This document shows positions 27,741 to 31,525 of a stretch of DNA of 31,525 nt, in pieces. Source of the stretch: Chara braunii (taxonomy: Eukaryota > Streptophyta > Charophyceae > Charales > Characeae); contig BFEA01000009.1 of the NCBI GenBank assembly GCA_003427395.1, forward strand, positions 1,411,771 through 1,443,295, read 5' to 3'. Every line of letters begins with the position of its first letter. Positions within the stretch are counted from its first letter, which is position 1. Position numbers and translations under genes: made by a program. A model generated the notes under the pieces. It made no database searches and was not told the origin of the DNA. It worked only from the letters and a program-made list of their open reading frames with translations.

Positions 27741-28829
27741 AACACATACTTTTATACTTTCATTTTGGATATTCTGGTTAACTTTTCTATTGGAAAAAGA
27801 TCCCTGAGACGTGTACCTATCCAGCCTGTGATCGAGGTCTGGTAGGCACGACCCGTAAGTGGCTCTGACGATGCCCCTCGATTAGAGACAAGTTTTACAA
27901 TCATGTTGAATCATTCTTATTGATATTGTTTTTTTTATATATACATTCAATGAGTTTGTTCACCCATTCAAAGACAACTGACGAGGGGAGAAAAATTTTA
28001 TTTGGTCAAATTGAAATTCATATGTGTATTTTTGAAATGATCATCGCTCATCCACTTATGGAGATCGATCTGAGGGACTTAAAATTACCAAGCCTATGGT
28101 GAAAAATTAGCATCGTTGGGACGTAACTCCCAGCGTGGGCTGCTGACCAAGTATAACCAGACAGCGGGCCTTCCGATTATGGCCTGAGACTAAATTTGAG
28201 GGGAGGGACTTCCTAATGATAGTATCGGTTCAAGTAGATATCGGGGGGATCGAGAGTCATGTCTAGTTATTTTGGTAGGAGGTATTTATCCTGTGTTGCA
28301 TAACCAATGCAGGTATCACCATTAAATTAACAACATGGTGGGCCACAGATCAGGCCTGATCAACCGACTGTGGTGGGTCTAGACCAAGGTTGCCGATCCC
28401 CTCGCATTAGACTTCGGGTGGGACGGTAAAAATTGACTTAGGTTGAGACCCTTGTCCAAAAGAGTGAGATTCGTTTATGATTCCTAACTCCTCGGACACC
28501 CAAATAAATCCTGGCAAATAAAGTATAAAGTTGTGGGGAGAGGCTATCATTATCCTCCTTGGTGACCTCTGTAGCTGTAGTACAGACCCAGTATCCCCAG
28601 TTTGAGTCATATGGAATATTATTTCTTTGGTATTACAAATTTTCATTGTATGTGGGAGACCCAGGTTAAAATCCTGGCAGTATGGACGCACCAAGGGAGA
28701 CAGTGAGGGTCTTCAAACCGCAACTTTATCCAGAAAATCGGATTTTGACAACTTGTCGCGTCAGAATGACTTTGTTTGCATTTAGGTTCCCCAGCGACGG
28801 GGACGTCGCTGAATGGGGTCCAGGAAGAC
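27741..28829. other. no gene seen; isolated palindromes
   Basis: TGTTGAATCATTCTTATTG at 27,904 matches the start of LTR 2 for about 13 bases only. GATCAGGCCTGATC (28,348-28,361) is a perfect 14-bp palindrome, nested inside CCACAG/CTGTGG. CCAGG-TTAAAAT-CCTGG (28,661-28,677) has the shape of a tRNA T-arm, but no A box or cloverleaf surrounds it. Confidence 0.45.
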
Positions 28830-29670
28830 TGTCGGAGCAAACACCCTTACAAGGGTATTTGCTCATGATTTTGCATATGATACAGTATCAACGCCTGTCG
28901 CAGTGCTGGAGACAGTTTGGAGTAAAAAGTGAGATTTTTTTTGGCTTGGTGATGTGAAGCAAACTTCTCGACCATTGAGGCCGAGATTTCTAGGCGACTG
29001 TGCGCAGTGATACGAAGTATATAATAACAGGTGAGGGTTAGTGAAAAATTAAAAGTCTCCGACCGCTAGAGCCGGAGGGTAGGAATAGAACAAAGGAAGG
29101 TCACGTGCGATGCGTCGACCACGATCTAAATCAGTCAAAGATCAGGCGGTAAGGGAAAAATGAATTAGGTATAGTCCAGAGACGTCTGACCGACCAGTAC
29201 GGAAAGAATCTGCTGGTCGCGCTGTCGTAAGCTCGAAAGCGGACTGAAGTAATAATATAAGCCCGACCGCTCGGCCAGGGCAGCCAATAGAAATCTGTCA
29301 CCACCACGCCAAGCGGCGACGACCAGTGTTGGACCTCTAAAAATGCCAACTGATGTCTTACTTCGCGTGGCCTCGAGTGCCGCACACATCTACCTCTACT
29401 AGTGTGGTACCGGCATACGCGCTACTTGAGTGTTTTCCCTACCGCAACCCTCAATGTTACGGCCGCTGTCAAGTACCAGCCCTTCGAGCTTTCTGAGCGA
29501 CCAAGTACCCTCGCGGGTCACACACACACTCAAGCCAACAAGTATTCGAACAAGTACGCAAACCGATGGGCGTACACCCAAACACAGAGCTGGAGATAGG
29601 CTCAGTCTGTTAGTTGGACTAGGCCTCGCTGCTTTACATATACAAGAGCTGCTCTTATTTTATATGAAAT

Positions 29671-29735
29671 GCGAGCTAGCTCAGTAGGTATCGGTGTAGG
29701 ATTATCAGGTAACAGATCTGGGGATTGAGTCTGCC
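29671..29735 (+). mobile_element. tRNA-like SINE head in D2, plus strand
   Basis: GAGCTAGCTCAGTAGG contains a perfect A-box fit, TAGCTCAGTAGG (29,677-29,688). A B-box-like GATTGAGTC (29,723-29,731, one mismatch to GWTCRANNC) follows 35 nt downstream, normal tRNA spacing. It does not fold as a complete cloverleaf, so it is a derived or decayed element, not a tRNA gene. Confidence 0.5.
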
Positions 29736-29796
29736 TTACCTCCGAGCTAACTCCCTTTTTGAAGGACCTCCGCAACTCTCTTTTGTCCCGAGCTCA

Positions 29797-29858
29797 ATCA
29801 GGCGGGGCTCGATCCCTTGACCTCGAAATCGCGAGGCATTTAGCTATTGTTAGTCCCC
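29797..29858 (-). mobile_element. tRNA-like SINE head in D2, minus strand
   Basis: On the minus strand: TAGCTAAATG (A-box-like, GG lost), an anticodon-arm-like CCTCG-CGATTT-CGAGG, then GGGATCGAGCCCC with a full B-box fit (GATCGAGCC). It faces the plus-strand head. The 6-nt anticodon loop and poor acceptor pairing rule out a functional tRNA. Confidence 0.5.
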
Positions 29859-30285
29859 GTTTGTGACAGTTGGCACGACGGGGGTAGTTAGTAGTTAGAT
29901 TTTTTTTATTTTTTATTTTTAGTTTTTTTTTAAGTTTTTAGTCTAGATTCGCTTTCTGTTTAATTCTTTATTATTATTTTTTCCGTCGTTAGCTTTTGCA
30001 GATTCACGTTAATGAATCTGCGTCTGATATGAGGGCAGATTCATTACCGAGAAAGTATCATGAGTTTCCGCGATATTCCGCCATGATTTCGTACGCACGA
30101 GAATCCCAGTGCACGAAGAAGGGAAGGGCGCGAGACGGGGAGGAAAAGGGCGCGTCCGAAAGCAACAAGGAGCATACGCGGGAAGCAAGAGCGGGCACGA
30201 GCAGCCGACAGGGAGGCACGCGCGAAGATGGTTGCGCAGAGAAGGAAGGCGCGCGGGGAAAAAGTTTAAAGAAGAAGTAGAAGCA

Positions 30286-30362
30286 GTGAAGAAGAAGAAG
30301 AAGAAGAAGAAGAAGAAGAAGAAGAAGAAGAAGGAGGAGGAGGAGGAGGAGGAGAAGGAGAA
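30286..30362. repeat. (GAA)n then (GGA)n microsatellite
   Basis: GAA/AAG triplets, then GGA triplets and GGAGAA. The long minus-strand frames over it are translated simple repeats. Confidence 0.95.
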
Positions 30363-30819
30363 GGAGGGGAAAGAAAGTCGTGGGGGGGGTTGGAGCACGC
30401 GAGTGTAATAGACAGGCAGGAGAGGAGCGCAGCGAGAAACGGGAGGTAGCAAAGAACGCACGATAAGAAAAAGCGGCGCAGCGAGGTAGCGAACGCAAAC
30501 GAGGAGGGAAGAAGGGCGTGCGAAAGAGCAGAAGAGGAGCGCGGCCTGGAGGAGAGAGGAACGAGGCGAGCGGGAAGAAGAATAAGTAGAAGGAGAGAAA
30601 AAAGAGACGAGGAGAAGGAAGAAGAAGAAGAAGAAGGAGAAGCGAGACAAGGGAGGAGGGGAGAGCAATGCTTACCTGACCACGCATCCGCCGGTGGCAT
30701 TGTGAGATCAGGTTGAGATACCGCTGGACTTATTGGACTCCGCGCTTGCGACTGTCGTGTCCCCCATACTACGGTTTCGGGATGGTGTAGAGGGATGGAC
30801 CGAGGGGCAATCTAACGCC

Positions 30820-31041
30820 AAATCTAGGAAGTATACACTACTATTATGTGTATATATATGAATACGTGTGTACGTGTGTGTGAGAGAGAGAGAGGGGGAC
30901 GATAAGTCTCCAACCTTGGCCAACAGCTAAGTCTCCAGGACGGTACTCGGATCAACAGAGTGAGCAAAATCAAAGAGTGGGAGTGTATATTTCCACGTTT
31001 CAGCGGAAGATTCATTCCGTTTTTGCTCATCTATCGATGGA

Positions 31042-31105
<64 letters not shown>

Positions 31106-31456
31106 AAGAGAGACGATAAAGCCCCCGACCTTGGCCAACAGCCACCCGCACCTCGCCGCGCGCTCCTTGGATCGATAGAACGAGCAAACAGAAAAGTGAC
31201 AATGTATATTTCCACGTTTCAGCGGAAGATTCATTCCGTTTTTGCTCATCCTATCGATGAAGTGTGTGTGGGTGAGAGAGAGTGAGAGAGAACGAAGTCT
31301 CTAGCGTGCGGCTCGTCACACGCTACTCAGATCGATAAAACAAGCAAATCAAAAAGTAACAGTGTATATTTCCCCGTTTCAGCGGAAGATTCATTTCGTT
31401 TTTACTCGTCCTATCGATGGAGTGTGTGCATGTGAGACGTTCATGATTCGACCAAG

Positions 31457-31480
<24 letters not shown>
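30820..31480. repeat. microsatellite-foldback minisatellite (D2)
   Basis: Three units with the TTTCAGCGGAAGATTCATT core near 30,997, 31,216 and 31,377, equivalent to 14,450-15,118. GT and GA tract lengths differ from D1; (GT)n at about 31,042-31,086 is longer than its D1 counterpart. Confidence 0.88.

Positions 31481-31525
<45 letters not shown>
31459..31525. repeat. (GA)n microsatellite at window end
   Basis: Pure GA repeat that continues to the last base, so its length is not known. Confidence 0.97.

Larger units (their letters stand above)
28830..31525 (+). mobile_element. duplicated element D, copy 2 (cut by window end)
   Basis: Same start (TGTCGGAGCAAACACCC) as D1 and about 95% alike by eye over 28,830-29,650. 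It then carries about 0.9 kb absent from D1: tRNA-like pieces, T-rich sequence, a 9-bp hairpin GCAGATTCA/TGAATCTGC (29,999-30,022) and a GAA/GGA tract. It rejoins D1 at about 30,541. The preceding bases, CCAGGAAGAC, differ from those before D1. The GA tract reaches the end of the window, so the true end is not seen. Confidence 0.75.

Noticed and set aside
27904-27930. Third LTR start (TGTTGAATCATT)
   Set aside because: Only about 13 bases match LTR 2; no purine tract precedes it and none of the later LTR blocks follow.
28661-28677. tRNA gene suggested by a perfect T-arm shape
   Set aside because: No A box, anticodon arm or acceptor pairing in the expected positions.
12978-31525. D1 and D2 as the two LTRs of one 18-kb element
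   Set aside because: No PBS after D1, no good PPT before D2, no clear CA end, and other elements lie between. It stays possible but unsupported.

Overview
This is a eukaryotic nuclear-type window made almost entirely of repeats. I see no confident intact protein-coding gene. Three landmarks point to a green-plant or streptophyte-type genome: a U6 snRNA locus (12,250-12,354, minus) and a U2 snRNA 5' piece (352-439, minus) whose 5' ends match the plant forms and not the metazoan ones, and a retrotransposon primer-binding site (23,269-23,286) that matches the 3' end of plant-type tRNA-Asp at 17 of 18 bases. Long (GT)n and (GA)n tracts are unusual for a flowering plant, so a bryophyte, charophyte alga or other early-branching lineage seems more likely. 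That last step is inference.

Layout. 0-3.35 kb: a U2 retropseudogene with poly(A) tail and target-site duplication, then several copies of one interspersed family (here called R1), two of them head to head. 3.35-4.2 kb and 7.87-9.0 kb: tandem units in which a short foldback is embedded in dinucleotide microsatellites. 5.7-7.33 kb: a minus-strand candidate exon, a decayed relative of it, and a foldback element. 10.04-11.31 kb and 22.25-23.27 kb: two diverged LTR-like segments, each preceded by a purine tract and starting TGTTGAA; the second is followed at once by the tRNA-Asp PBS. 12.25 kb: U6. 12.98-15.11 kb and 28.83-31.53 kb: two copies of a long duplicated element (D1, D2), both ending in microsatellite/foldback minisatellite. 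15.7-18.9 kb: more R1 copies, minus strand, next to (ATT)n tracts. 23.3-28.8 kb: AT-rich sequence in the position of an LTR-element interior, without recognisable gag-pol.

The most striking structure is at 19.4-21.8 kb: about 27 short RNA-like hairpins in about 2.3 kb, just upstream of the second LTR. They have two recurring loops (CGT or CCGGGT), differ in stem sequence, and when related copies are compared nearly every stem change keeps pairing. Non-Watson-Crick pairs are almost all G.T when read on the plus strand, the strand on which the LTR/PBS is oriented. This suggests selection or generation at the level of a plus-strand RNA. I know of no described element with this architecture. The LTRs themselves carry a hairpin with two fully compensatory base-pair changes, and a foldback at 6.9-7.05 kb shows the same plus-strand G.T bias.

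All pairing and alignment statements were made by eye. No database search or folding program was available.
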